Positions 23,343 to 32,062 of a DNA stretch of 60,476 bases are shown here, piece by piece. This stretch comes from a virus, in the IMG/VR virus record IMGVR_UViG_3300048996_000064, positions 1 through 60,476 of that record; one strand, written 5' to 3'. The notes under the pieces are model-generated. The model searched no databases, was not told where the DNA came from, and worked only from the letters and a program-made list of their open reading frames with translations. Made by a program: the position numbers and the translations under genes. Each line of letters begins with the position of its first letter. Within the stretch, counting starts at the first letter, position 1.

Positions 23343-23581
23343 AAAACGCACGTAGAAACTGGATAAAAGAAAGGCTCAAGTACTTCCGCAAGCAAAAGAA
23401 CCTTCAGCCAAAAGATGTGGCGGAAAAGATAAACATCAAAACAAAGACCTACTCAGCACATGAAGAAGGAAGATCAGAGCCTGATCTTTTCCGCTTAAAA
23501 GACATCTGTGCAATCTACAGTATTACCGTGGATGAGTTCCTGGATGGTTGCCCCTCACAAGTTACCCAATCATCTTGCTAA
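23339..23581 (+). CDS. XRE-family HTH regulator
   Basis: WIKERLKYFRKQKNLQPKDV then KINIKTKTYSAHEEGRSEPD and ITVDEFL form a complete XRE helix-turn-helix (about 8-65) in an 80-residue protein. Its place as the last early gene, 52 bp before the terminase operon, suggests control of the early-to-late switch. The intervening stretch (23582-23633) probably holds the late promoter, but I see no convincing box. Confidence 0.8.
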   Translation: MKNARRNWIKERLKYFRKQKNLQPKDVAEKINIKTKTYSAHEEGRSEPDLFRLKDICAIYSITVDEFLDGCPSQVTQSSC

Positions 23582-23633
23582 CAATTTGAGACGCTACTAT
23601 TCTGCTTTAGCTTTATAGATTAATTTATTTTGA

Positions 23634-24212
23634 ATGGCAGACGAGCAGGAAAAGAAATCTTTAACGGAGAAACAAGAGAAATTTTGCCAGGAATATCTTA
23701 TTGACCTGAACGCTACTCAGGCGGCAATTAGAGCCGGTTACTCAGAAAACACTTCTTACTCTATCGGATGGGAAAACTTGAGGAAACCTGAAATCCAAAC
23801 CCGGATTCAGGACTTACGTGACGAGATGGCCAAGGGTTTCAACATTACAAAAGAAAGAATAATTGAGGAGTACAGGCGGCTTGCATTCTTTGATATCAGA
23901 AAAATCCATACAGCGGACGGAGGTCTAAAATCAGTAACTGATTTTGATGATGATTCTGCAGCAGCTGTAGCGGGTATAGAGGTTTACGAAGAGGACCTTA
24001 AATCTGATGATCCGGGGGAGCAAATTACAATAGGAAGGCTCAAGAAAATAAAGCTAGCGAACAAGAAAGATGCCCTTGATTCTTTGTGCAAAGTGTTGGG
24101 ATATAACCCGCCTGATAAAAAAGAACTTACGGGCAAAGATGGCACTGAGCTATTTCCTCAACCTATTATCAACTACCACTATCCAAACACTGTTCAAAAA
24201 GAATCTACGTGA
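23634..24212 (+). CDS. terS: Terminase small subunit
   Basis: SLTEKQEKFCQEYLIDLNAT then QAAIRAGYSENT is the DNA-binding HTH of the Terminase_2 family, followed by the oligomerisation region (KERIIEEYRRLAFFDIRKI). At 192 residues the length is normal. It recognises phage DNA for packaging. Unusually the large subunit does not follow; 8.5 kb of glycan genes intervene, beginning with a 4-bp overlap at 24209. Confidence 0.92.
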   Translation: MADEQEKKSLTEKQEKFCQEYLIDLNATQAAIRAGYSENTSYSIGWENLRKPEIQTRIQDLRDEMAKGFNITKERIIEEYRRLAFFDIRKIHTADGGLKSVTDFDDDSAAAVAGIEVYEEDLKSDDPGEQITIGRLKKIKLANKKDALDSLCKVLGYNPPDKKELTGKDGTELFPQPIINYHYPNTVQKEST

Positions 24213-24751
24213 TTCATTTTACTACGCCGTTCAGAGCGGATAAAAATTTAGGGAAAGCTTACAATGATGCCATGGCATTTATACCGGACGGTGATCATAA
24301 CTGCATGCGGGATATAGATACCCTATTCCTTACCCCGGACCAGCCAGTTATCATTGAGCAATATGTGAATGAATACCCGAATGCTGTTTTAACCTGCTTT
24401 ACAAACCGGCTGAGCCAGCTGTCAAGGCCACAGTTACTGGGCGAAATAGTTAGCGAAGAATCTGATATCAGGGAGCATATAAGGCTTGCAGAATTACAGG
24501 CAGAAAAATACAGGGTATCAAAAATGGCAACGGAGATCCATAGGGATATATCCGGTATGCTGATGGTGGTGCCTAAATCTGTTTGGCAAAAAGTTCCTTT
24601 CCCTGAAGAGGGTAAATGTCTTGGTGTTGATACTTATTGGGGCAGAAAGATCAGGGAGGAATACATTCAGATTCTACGGATGGATGCGATTTATATCTTC
24701 CATACCTACAGGATGTCGAAAGGAATTCATGATAAAAGTCATTTAAAGTGA
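24209..24751 (+). CDS. GT-A-like glycosyltransferase
   Basis: The 180-residue product carries DIDTLF (Asp35-x-Asp37, a DxD-type metal site), then a variable acceptor region with DISGMLMVVPKSVWQKVPFP and YIFHTYRMSKG, the ending seen in short phage GT2-like enzymes. It should transfer a sugar from a nucleotide donor. It overlaps both terS and the next gene by 4 bp, so it is co-translated. The acceptor is unknown. Confidence 0.72.
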   Translation: MIHFTTPFRADKNLGKAYNDAMAFIPDGDHNCMRDIDTLFLTPDQPVIIEQYVNEYPNAVLTCFTNRLSQLSRPQLLGEIVSEESDIREHIRLAELQAEKYRVSKMATEIHRDISGMLMVVPKSVWQKVPFPEEGKCLGVDTYWGRKIREEYIQILRMDAIYIFHTYRMSKGIHDKSHLK

Positions 24752-25500
24752 CGAATAACGAACTCTATTATACTATCCAGCAAAGAACCCTAAAAAAAGA
24801 GCCCACATCTGTTGTCAGAATGGGTGACGGAGAAGCTATTGTGCTGAATGGGTATAACGATGAATCAAAGCTGCAATGGGTATTTAACAGGCAATTAGGT
24901 TACATACCAACACCCGAACAGGTTACGGCTATTCAAAATAACCTTGTCCGTGCCTATTCCGATGCCGACTATATTGGCGTCCCACAACACAAGAGAGAAG
25001 GATTAAACCCCTACTGGTACAGATGCATGGAAATACTCGAAGAAAAAACAGGGAGCCTGGATGACCGCAAAATGACTTCTGTTGACTTTCATAATGACTG
25101 GCTTGCTGCTGGTTATTTCGATAAGCTATTAGAGGGGTTGGATACGCTGTGTTACATCTCCTGCAGAAATCTTGATGACAGATTCAGGGAAAGATTCGGA
25201 ATTAAGAATATTCACTCTTTCATTATTGCCCCTGAGATGAAGTTTACCCCCGGTTACGCGGGAGAAAAGCATTACCCCGATCAATACCAGAAGATCAAGG
25301 AATCGATGAGAACTATCCCAATCCCCGGAAACCTGTGTCTGGTCGGTGCAGGTGTTGTCGGTAAGGTGTATAATACATGGTTCAAAGAAGCGGGCGGTAT
25401 ATCGCTGGATATCGGGAATGTGTTTGACGCATGGGCAGGGCTTGTAACAAGGGGAAGAGATCGTGGTGTGGGCGTAACTGATGAAACTTATAAACTATGA
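24748..25500 (+). CDS. GT-D-fold glycosyltransferase
   Basis: VVRMGDGEA (residues 22-30) matches the R-x-GDGE signature of GT-D glycosyltransferases, and the C-terminus has LCLVGAGVVGKVYNTWFKEA then GGISLDIGNVFDAWAG, also typical. The 250-residue size fits the catalytic domain. GT-D enzymes extend glycans on bacterial adhesins or polysaccharides. It overlaps both neighbours in ATGA form. Confidence 0.75.
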   Translation: MTNNELYYTIQQRTLKKEPTSVVRMGDGEAIVLNGYNDESKLQWVFNRQLGYIPTPEQVTAIQNNLVRAYSDADYIGVPQHKREGLNPYWYRCMEILEEKTGSLDDRKMTSVDFHNDWLAAGYFDKLLEGLDTLCYISCRNLDDRFRERFGIKNIHSFIIAPEMKFTPGYAGEKHYPDQYQKIKESMRTIPIPGNLCLVGAGVVGKVYNTWFKEAGGISLDIGNVFDAWAGLVTRGRDRGVGVTDETYKL

Positions 25501-25625
25501 TGGTTAGATTATTGAAATGCCTATTGTTGTTTCCTATATGCAGCTTTAATACATGCATAGTTCTTCCATTCTTTATTTTCAGGTGGATTATTTCAGGGAA
25601 AAAATTGGAGAACCTTTATTTTTAA
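25497..25625 (+). CDS. Small membrane peptide in the glycan cassette
   Basis: A 42-residue frame starts at ATG 25497, overlapping the previous stop: MMVRLLKCLLLFPICSFNTC then IVLPFFIFRWIISGKK. It is hydrophobic with a basic end. It could anchor cassette enzymes at the membrane; this is only an inference. Confidence 0.42.
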   Translation: MMVRLLKCLLLFPICSFNTCIVLPFFIFRWIISGKKLENLYF

Positions 25626-25649
25626 AATGGTTATTCGGACACTAACATT

Positions 25650-26291
25650 ATGAAAGTAGCAATCCTCACAGCCTCCATCGGTGGTATCGATGAAATAAAA
25701 GGCATACCAAAGCAGACCATTGATGTGGATTACTACGCCTATTTTGATAATAACCTGCCCTATCCACTTCCAAATCTGAACAACAGGCTCAAATCAAAGT
25801 ACCTGAAAATTCAGACACACAGATTCTTACAAGGTTATGATTACTATATCTGGATCGATGGCAGAATAGAAATAAAGGCTGATGTGTTTGCAGAAGAAAT
25901 GATCAAGGCTTTAGGGAATGATGATGTGGCCTTATTCCCGCACCCCGAAAGGAAGACAATAGGAAAAGAGTATGAATTTATATCTGGAGAAATAAAAGCC
26001 GGCAACCCTTACCTGACTAGCAGATACGCTAACCAGGTAATGGAGCATGAGATGAAATGGGTTCATACAGGCATAATGTGGAGTAACCCCCTTTATTCCT
26101 GTAATGTTTTTATCAGGAAAGCAAACCCAAAGGTGGATGAAGCTTTTAACGAATGGTGGTCCCGCTGCATCGAGTTCAGCAACTTTGACCAGTGCATGTT
26201 CAGTTGCACAGTCCCGTATCTGTGTAAGGTGAAAGCTTTAGATCGAATGGATTTTAGGAAACAGTTTGAAATAGGAAGCCACATAAAATGA
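25650..26291 (+). CDS. DUF616-type glycosyltransferase-like protein
   Basis: KYLKIQTHRFL and YYIWIDGRIEI (65-75) are hallmarks of the DUF616/TOD1 group, and AILTASIGGIDEIKGIP resembles its opening. The 213-residue product lacks a signal peptide, so it acts in the cytoplasm. A second member lies at 30852-31490, so the cassette carries two. It overlaps the cupin gene by 4 bp. Confidence 0.7.
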   Translation: MKVAILTASIGGIDEIKGIPKQTIDVDYYAYFDNNLPYPLPNLNNRLKSKYLKIQTHRFLQGYDYYIWIDGRIEIKADVFAEEMIKALGNDDVALFPHPERKTIGKEYEFISGEIKAGNPYLTSRYANQVMEHEMKWVHTGIMWSNPLYSCNVFIRKANPKVDEAFNEWWSRCIEFSNFDQCMFSCTVPYLCKVKALDRMDFRKQFEIGSHIK

Positions 26292-26743
26292 TCGAGATAT
26301 ATTCCAAAGTAAACCCGGATGTTCTTTTACACATTGTTGTGAGAAAAGAAGATTTTGAACCCGGCAGAAAGGATGTAGTGAACAATAACGAGTTTTTGCA
26401 ATGTGCTTTACTGAATATGGAGAAAGGTAAAACCTTCCAGCCACATAAGCATATCTGGAAACAAGGGCCACGAAAAGTAATAGCACAGGAGAGTTGGGTT
26501 TGTTTTAGCGGAAAAGTAAGGTGTATTCTCTATGACCTTAATGATAAGGTAATCGCTGAGCCTATTTTAAAAGCTGGGGATATGTCCATGACCTTTGAAG
26601 GAGCACATACCTATGAAATACTGGAAGATAATACTATGGTGGCTGAGTTTAAGACAGGACCCTACCACGGGCAATTAAAAGATAAAGAGTTTATTCAAAC
26701 AGGAGGAATAGTTCATGATCAAGGTCGTAATTACCACGTCTGA
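26288..26743 (+). CDS. Cupin-fold protein
   Basis: Beta-barrel motifs PHKHIWK (about 52-58), ESWVCFSGKVRCILYDL and GDMSMTFEGAHTYEI carry cupin metal- or sugar-binding histidines. Small cupins in polysaccharide loci bind or epimerise nucleotide sugars, and some tune chain synthesis. The 151-residue size fits one barrel. The 29-bp overlap with the next gene is the deepest in the cassette. Confidence 0.68.
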   Translation: MIEIYSKVNPDVLLHIVVRKEDFEPGRKDVVNNNEFLQCALLNMEKGKTFQPHKHIWKQGPRKVIAQESWVCFSGKVRCILYDLNDKVIAEPILKAGDMSMTFEGAHTYEILEDNTMVAEFKTGPYHGQLKDKEFIQTGGIVHDQGRNYHV

Positions 26744-27332
26744 CGCCTACCATCACATACTACCTATTTTCTTCAAGCTATATGTAAGAGAATGGAACTG
26801 GCCTTGTGAGCTTGTAGGTTATAAGAAGCCCGATATGGAGCTACCAGAATGCTGCACATGGGTAAGCCTTGGCGAACAACGAGGACCAAAGTATTTCTCT
26901 GATGACCTAAGGCCTTACTTTAAAAAACAGGATCAGTATTTCGTCTGGCTATTCGAGGATAGCTTTATTAAATCTGTGGATAAAGAGAGGCTGGAATGGT
27001 TGAAAGATAAGTGTGGTAATGTTTGGCAGTTTCAGCCAATTGGTAGAATATGCCTCAGCAGAGAAGGGATGAACAGGCCGCATGTGGTGAATGGTGAATG
27101 GTGGTTTGCAGACCCTAAAAGTTTGTACAGGTTATCTACTCAGCCATCTATCTGGAAAAGGGATTTCCTGCTTCAGTATTTGACGCCGGGACTTACTCCG
27201 TGGGCTTTTGAAAAACAGGAAACCGTAGACGACTGGGCGATCATGGGGCCAATAACAAGCATTGTGAGTCACAACGAAGGAGTTACAAAGAAAGATATTC
27301 ATAAACTAAATTTAGAAGGGATCGTATTATGA
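26715..27332 (+). CDS. Probable glycosyltransferase
   Basis: The 205-residue protein opens MIKVVITTSDAYHHILPIFF and has STQPSIWKRDFLLQYL (about 148-163) and PWAFEKQETVDDW, a pattern I associate with small glycosyltransferase-like proteins in phage and polysaccharide loci. FVWLFEDSF (about 76-84) may hold the metal-binding acid. Assignment is by pattern and context. It is coupled to the methyltransferase that follows (ATGA). Confidence 0.58.
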   Translation: MIKVVITTSDAYHHILPIFFKLYVREWNWPCELVGYKKPDMELPECCTWVSLGEQRGPKYFSDDLRPYFKKQDQYFVWLFEDSFIKSVDKERLEWLKDKCGNVWQFQPIGRICLSREGMNRPHVVNGEWWFADPKSLYRLSTQPSIWKRDFLLQYLTPGLTPWAFEKQETVDDWAIMGPITSIVSHNEGVTKKDIHKLNLEGIVL

Positions 27333-27871
27333 TAAAGCTACACGTCGGCTGCGGTAAAAGGGACTTTGGTGAAGACTGGATTCATGTGGACGGCGCAAAG
27401 CACCCACATATATCCTGTCATGATGTATATGCGTTTGATGATTTATTTCAACCCAATAGCATTAATCTCATTTACGCAAGTCACATGGTAGAATATTTTG
27501 ACCGTAAAGACGTGGCTAATATACTTGCAAAATGGCATTCACTTATGAGCGAAGGTGGTGTTATCCGTTTAGCTGTCCCCGATTTTGAATCTATTTGGGA
27601 TGAGTACGAATGCTCAAATAATCTCGACTGTTTATTAGGAATGCTCTACGGTAAAATGAAATTGAATGACCAAATTATCTACCATAAAACAATTTACGAT
27701 TTCGATAGCCTGAAGAAAGTACTAGAAGCAGCCGGGTTTAAAGATGTTCGCCGTTACAATTGGGAGCAAACTGACCATGCCCAATTCGACGATCATTCAC
27801 AAGCCTACTTACCCCACATGGACAAAAAAAACGGCAGGCTGATGTCATTAAACGTTGAGGCAACAAAATGA
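27329..27871 (+). CDS. Class I SAM-dependent methyltransferase
   Basis: LHVGCGKRDFGEDWIHVDG (4-22) is the AdoMet-binding motif I with the acidic ribose-binding end. INLIYASHMVEYF and GGVIRLAVPDFESIW follow as in the glycan-locus methyltransferase group. The 180-residue single domain probably methylates a sugar hydroxyl or a carrier intermediate. It overlaps both neighbours by 4 bp. Confidence 0.78.
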   Translation: MIKLHVGCGKRDFGEDWIHVDGAKHPHISCHDVYAFDDLFQPNSINLIYASHMVEYFDRKDVANILAKWHSLMSEGGVIRLAVPDFESIWDEYECSNNLDCLLGMLYGKMKLNDQIIYHKTIYDFDSLKKVLEAAGFKDVRRYNWEQTDHAQFDDHSQAYLPHMDKKNGRLMSLNVEATK

Positions 27872-28575
27872 ACTGGATACGCGAAGATATAATGAACCCT
27901 TACCTGGATGTATGCAGGCGTGCTGTAGAAGATGATGAAGTCTTTGCAGTGTTTAAGTCACTGCCGGCGTACAGGAAGATATTGGAGCATACAAGCCAAA
28001 GGCAAGGCGAGATTTACATGTACAAAATACCGGGCGAGTACGATGTTATTAAATTTATGACGAATGATGTGTACGGATCACCCGAAATGTTTCCATATTC
28101 GGGATATTTAATGTCCCCCACCACCTTGCAATATATCTACGTACTTAGCCGGTTGGAAAAATTGTTTGGTTCATTAGGCGGATTTAGAATTGCAGAGATT
28201 GGTGGCGGGTATGGAGGTCAATCAAAGATCATACAGGATAAATATAGGGTTGATTATCACTTGTACGATCATCCAGATGTAGTTAATCTACAAATGAAGT
28301 ATTTGGGAAAATTCAATATGTCTGCTACCGGCATTCTTTATTCAGCGGCTCCATTAGGGTACGACCTCGTAATTTCCAACTACGCCCTTTCTGAGATCAC
28401 AGAACCTTTGCTGACAGAATACGTAAGAAAGATTCTCTTACACTCAAAACACGGATATATCACCTGTAACGGACAGATAAATGCAATGCAGGAGATCAAA
28501 GATAAATTCCCCTCATTCAACATAAGCCCGGATATTGAAGGCGAAAGAGAAACAAATTATATCATTACATGGTAG
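27868..28575 (+). CDS. Putative sugar O-methyltransferase
   Basis: FRIAEIGGGYGGQSKIIQDK (about 106-125) is AdoMet motif I in the form used by the putative sugar O-methyltransferase family (TIGR04371-like). LYDHPDVV and YDLVISNYALSEI continue the Rossmann core. The 235-residue product is shorter than many members but the core is complete. It overlaps the aminotransferase gene by 7 bp. Confidence 0.75.
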   Translation: MNWIREDIMNPYLDVCRRAVEDDEVFAVFKSLPAYRKILEHTSQRQGEIYMYKIPGEYDVIKFMTNDVYGSPEMFPYSGYLMSPTTLQYIYVLSRLEKLFGSLGGFRIAEIGGGYGGQSKIIQDKYRVDYHLYDHPDVVNLQMKYLGKFNMSATGILYSAAPLGYDLVISNYALSEITEPLLTEYVRKILLHSKHGYITCNGQINAMQEIKDKFPSFNISPDIEGERETNYIITW

Positions 28576-29285
28576 ATAAAGTAACATATAACCCTTGGCC
28601 GATCGGAAATATACCCGAACACCTTCAGCGACCAGAATTAAAACAGTTGAAAGAGAAAGGCTATGAGTTTTCAGATCCACGTGAAGTTGTAGCCTTGTTT
28701 GAAAACAAAGTAGCCGCATTTGCCGGGAGTAAATTCGCCGTGGCTGTTGACTGTTGCACCCATGCAATAGAACTGTCATTACGTTACCTTATCAATAAAG
28801 GAGAGTTATCTACCCGATCAACTATTTACATTCCAGCAAACACTTATGTCTCTATTTATTGGATGCTGAAACAAATGGGGTTTTCGGTGAGGTTTGATGA
28901 AATCAACTGGGAAGGGGTCTACCATTTATCTCCTACAGCCGTTGTAGATGGTGCTGTAAGGTGGATAAAGAATATGTATGTAGGCAACAACTCACTGCAA
29001 TGTCTATCCTTCCAGATCAAAAAACCTATTCCTATAGGACGAGGGGGGGTGATTCTCACTGATGTTAAAGAAGCCGCAGAATGGCTTCGTCTTGCAGGCT
29101 ACGATGGCAGGGATTTAAACACAGCTTACGATCAGCCGGGCCACGTTAAAATGAATGGCTGGCACTACTACATGACACCGGAAGACGCAGCAAGAGGAAT
29201 ACTATTGATGGATCAAATAAAATTTAGCGGCGACTCCGCTGGCTGGCAGAATTATCCTGATTTACGTAAAATTCTGAATATTTAA
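28569..29285 (+). CDS. Short DegT/DnrJ/EryC1/StrS-type aminotransferase
   Basis: The family transfers an amino group to keto-sugar nucleotides using pyridoxal phosphate. Visible are AVDCCTHAIELSLRYL (PLP-phosphate region), IPANTYVS, VVDGA (Asp127) and SFQIKKPIPIGRGG (Lys151 or Lys152 as Schiff-base lysine). It has only 238 residues against about 370 usually, so the C-terminal domain is largely missing. It may act with a partner, be degraded, or be a minimal form. GDP-mannose 4,6-dehydratase nearby would supply a suitable 4-keto substrate. Confidence 0.75.
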   Translation: MVDKVTYNPWPIGNIPEHLQRPELKQLKEKGYEFSDPREVVALFENKVAAFAGSKFAVAVDCCTHAIELSLRYLINKGELSTRSTIYIPANTYVSIYWMLKQMGFSVRFDEINWEGVYHLSPTAVVDGAVRWIKNMYVGNNSLQCLSFQIKKPIPIGRGGVILTDVKEAAEWLRLAGYDGRDLNTAYDQPGHVKMNGWHYYMTPEDAARGILLMDQIKFSGDSAGWQNYPDLRKILNI

Positions 29286-29294
29286 AACAACGAC

Positions 29295-29831
29295 ATGACT
29301 TTAATAGTGGGAATAATTGATAAAGAAAAGGTTTACATAGGGGCAGATTCGGCAGGTGTTGCCGGGTTGGATATTACGACAAGGAAAGATGCAAAAGTTT
29401 TTAAGAAAGGAGACTTTGTGATTGGCTGTACATCATCTTTCCGTATGATTCAACTTATCCGTTTTTCATTTAACCTGCCCAAAAGATATGATAATCAAGA
29501 TGTTTACGAATATATGTGCACCTCTTTTGTAAACGAATTAAGGAATGTATTTAAAAACGGAGGGTTTGCCCGGAGAGACAATGAGGTAGAAAGCGGCGGT
29601 TTCTTTTTAGTCGGATACAAAGGGAGGCTCTTTACTATTCAGGGAGATTATCAGGTAGCTGAAGGCGAAAAGCCTTATGACGCTGTAGGTTGTGCAGAAT
29701 CTTATGCGCTTGGCGCGCTCGATGTGATGGATCAAACATTGGGCGCATCAGAAAGAATAACAAGAGCACTTGAAATAGGTGTTTATAGATCAGGAGGCGT
29801 AAGGCCGCCTTTCATAATAGAGTCAATATGA
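29295..29831 (+). CDS. Proteasome-like Ntn hydrolase
   Basis: MTLIVGIIDKEKVYIGADSA places Thr2 next to the start Met, as for the N-terminal nucleophile of proteasome beta/HslV-type enzymes. IGCTSSFRMIQLI and YDAVGCAESYALGALDVMD also match the fold. The 178-residue length fits a single HslV-like subunit. No ATPase partner is encoded nearby. It could mature or degrade a phage or host protein, or be a self-standing peptidase. Its presence inside a glycan cassette is unusual. Confidence 0.75.
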   Translation: MTLIVGIIDKEKVYIGADSAGVAGLDITTRKDAKVFKKGDFVIGCTSSFRMIQLIRFSFNLPKRYDNQDVYEYMCTSFVNELRNVFKNGGFARRDNEVESGGFFLVGYKGRLFTIQGDYQVAEGEKPYDAVGCAESYALGALDVMDQTLGASERITRALEIGVYRSGGVRPPFIIESI

Positions 29832-30862
29832 AAAAAGCATTTCTTACAGGAATCTCGGGCCAAGATGGCAGTTACTTATCCGAATATCTTTTATCATTAG
29901 GATACGAGGTGCATGGAATTATTCGCCGCCACTCTATCAGTGAATCGCAGGATATACGCATAGCACACCTGCCGGTTAAAACCTATTACGGTGACTTGCT
30001 CGACCAAAGCAGCATTGAAAGATTGTTGACCCAGATTCAGCCTGATGAAATATACAACCTCGCTGCCCAATCTCATGTAAGAGTAAGTTTTGATATACCT
30101 CAATTCTCCTGTCAGGTTAACAGCATTGGAGTTCTTAATATCCTTGAAGCCTACCGCAGGTGTTGCCCACAGGCTAAATTCTACCAGGCATCGAGCAGTG
30201 AAATGTTTGGCGATAGCGTAGACGAAGACGGATACCAGCGGGAAACAACACCCATGCACCCTGTTAGCCCTTATGGAGTTTCAAAGTTGTTTTCCTATCA
30301 CATGGTAAATAATTACAGAAATAGCTATGGGCTGCATGCCTGTAATGGCATTCTGTTTAATCATTCAGGGCCACGAAGGGGTGAGGCATTTGTAGAGCAA
30401 AAGATAGTCAAGGCAGCTGTGAGGATTAGTAAAGGTCTACAGGACACTTTGGAGCTTGGCAACATCAACGCTTACCGTGATTTTGGTCATAGTAAAGATT
30501 ACGTACGAGCCATGCACCTGATAATGCAGCAAGAGAAACCGGATAATTATGTGGTAGCCTCGGGGGAAACCCATAGCATTGAAGATGTGGTGATTTATGT
30601 TTTTAATAAGCTGGGGTTAAATATTACAAGCCATGTGACCCATGACAAAGGTTTTGAAAGGCCAACCGAATTACCCTATCTGAAAGGTGATAGCTCTCGA
30701 GTCAGAGCGTTAGGTTGGAAGCCAGATTACAGCTTTGAAAGTATGATGGATGAAATGATTGAGCATTGGCAAAAAATCTGTGGTTTTGATTACAGCCTTT
30801 TAAGTATAAAAAATCCTGAGGATTGGAGACCTTGGGCAAAGCTCGGATTCAATGAAAGATAA
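29828..30862 (+). CDS. gmd: GDP-mannose 4,6-dehydratase
   Basis: TGISGQDGS (7-15) is the NADP-binding glycine motif, SSSEMFGD (122-129) carries the catalytic Ser/Glu, and YGVSK (149-153) the Tyr/Lys pair; NHSGPRRGEAFVEQKI and a C-terminal substrate-binding region follow. At 344 residues it is full length. It converts GDP-mannose to GDP-4-keto-6-deoxymannose, the precursor of fucose, rhamnose and perosamine. No GDP-fucose synthase is encoded nearby, so the amino sugar route via the DegT protein is the likeliest next step. Confidence 0.95.
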   Translation: MKKAFLTGISGQDGSYLSEYLLSLGYEVHGIIRRHSISESQDIRIAHLPVKTYYGDLLDQSSIERLLTQIQPDEIYNLAAQSHVRVSFDIPQFSCQVNSIGVLNILEAYRRCCPQAKFYQASSSEMFGDSVDEDGYQRETTPMHPVSPYGVSKLFSYHMVNNYRNSYGLHACNGILFNHSGPRRGEAFVEQKIVKAAVRISKGLQDTLELGNINAYRDFGHSKDYVRAMHLIMQQEKPDNYVVASGETHSIEDVVIYVFNKLGLNITSHVTHDKGFERPTELPYLKGDSSRVRALGWKPDYSFESMMDEMIEHWQKICGFDYSLLSIKNPEDWRPWAKLGFNER

Positions 30863-31490
30863 AATTATTTTTACAGCATTATTCGGCAACTATGAAGAGT
30901 TGAAGGAACCAACGTTTATAACGCCGGGATGGAAGTATATATGCTTTACCGATCAGGAAATTGAATCTATAAATTGGGCAATAATTCAATCTCAATACAA
31001 AGAGAAAACAGAAGACGCTAGATCAGTAGCTCGCTGGTTTAAGATAATGAAACAAGAGGGAGATCAATCTATCTGGATCGATGCCTCCTTTCAAATCAAT
31101 TGCAACCTAGATGATTTCTGGAACGAACACTTTAAAGCACCTTTTACAGCCATTAATCATCCTGTAAGAAACTGTATGTATAAGGAGGCGTGGGCTTGCA
31201 TGAAAAGAAAATTAGGCGGGACTGATGTAGTAAAACAAATGGAAAGATACAGGGACGAAGGGTTGCCGGAAAAGAATGGCCTTATATCATCGGGTATTTT
31301 ACTAAGGAATAACTCAGAACAAACAAAAGAGTTCTGCGATCTATGGTGGAAGCAGGTTTTATCAGGCAGCATTAGAGATCAAATAGGATTTGCTTATGCA
31401 GCCTGGAAGATGCCGATAGTTAATTATTTTGATTACGATTACAGGGTGAGGCAGGAATTTATTTACTCAAAGCATTACCACAACAGATGA
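30852..31490 (+). CDS. DUF616/TOD1-like glycosyltransferase
   Basis: The opening IIFTALFGNYEELKEPTFIT, then WKYICFTD, SIWIDASFQI (73-82), GLISSGILLRNN and RDQIGFAYAAW reproduce the whole DUF616 pattern. The product is 212 residues and cytoplasmic. It is the second such gene in the cassette but only distantly similar to 25650-26291. It overlaps gmd by 11 bp and the next gene by 4 bp. Confidence 0.76.
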   Translation: MKDKIIFTALFGNYEELKEPTFITPGWKYICFTDQEIESINWAIIQSQYKEKTEDARSVARWFKIMKQEGDQSIWIDASFQINCNLDDFWNEHFKAPFTAINHPVRNCMYKEAWACMKRKLGGTDVVKQMERYRDEGLPEKNGLISSGILLRNNSEQTKEFCDLWWKQVLSGSIRDQIGFAYAAWKMPIVNYFDYDYRVRQEFIYSKHYHNR

Positions 31491-32062
31491 ACAACCATAC
31501 CGATTTATTGAATTATATAGCCAAGAAGATTGGAGCTCAAACCTACCTGGAAATCGGCGTTAGCAATGGGAAGAACTATATTCAGATTGATTGCGCAATA
31601 AAGATTGGTGTTGATTCCGATTTGCAAAGCGCAGCATCACACAAAATTACCAGTGATGAATTTTTTAATAAAAACCCGGCCTTGTTTGATTTGATATTTA
31701 TTGATGGTTTACATGAAGCAAAGCAGGTAAAACGGGATATTGAAAATGCTTATAAATTTCTCAGTGAAAAAGGTGTTATTGTGGTCCATGATTGCAATCC
31801 TGAAAGAGAGGATATGACACATATACCAAGGGATGCAAAAGTGTGGTGCGGGGATGTCTATAAAACTGTATCAAGAATAGGCGGAAAGAAGTTCACCATA
31901 GATTTTGACTACGGATGTTGTGTAATTAAAAAATCAGAAGTATCGCCACTTATATTTAGTGAACTATGGCCTTCGTGGTACATGTTCAACATTAAAAGAC
32001 ATGAATTTCTCAACCTTGTTTCAATCGAAGAAGGACTAAAAATTATTGACTCATGGATATAG
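31487..32062 (+). CDS. Class I SAM-dependent methyltransferase
   Basis: AQTYLEIGVSNGKNY (about 17-31) is AdoMet motif I, and LIFIDGLHEAKQVKRDIENA then GVIVVHDCNPERED match the Methyltransf_24 type found with sugar and glycan genes. The 191-residue product is one domain. It is the third methyltransferase of the cassette. It overlaps both neighbours (4 and 10 bp). Confidence 0.76.
   Translation: MNNHTDLLNYIAKKIGAQTYLEIGVSNGKNYIQIDCAIKIGVDSDLQSAASHKITSDEFFNKNPALFDLIFIDGLHEAKQVKRDIENAYKFLSEKGVIVVHDCNPEREDMTHIPRDAKVWCGDVYKTVSRIGGKKFTIDFDYGCCVIKKSEVSPLIFSELWPSWYMFNIKRHEFLNLVSIEEGLKIIDSWI

Noticed and set aside
23161-23355. 64-residue plus-strand ORF overlapping 23115-23342
   Set aside because: It overlaps the XRE regulator start more deeply, and the other frame has the coupled start.
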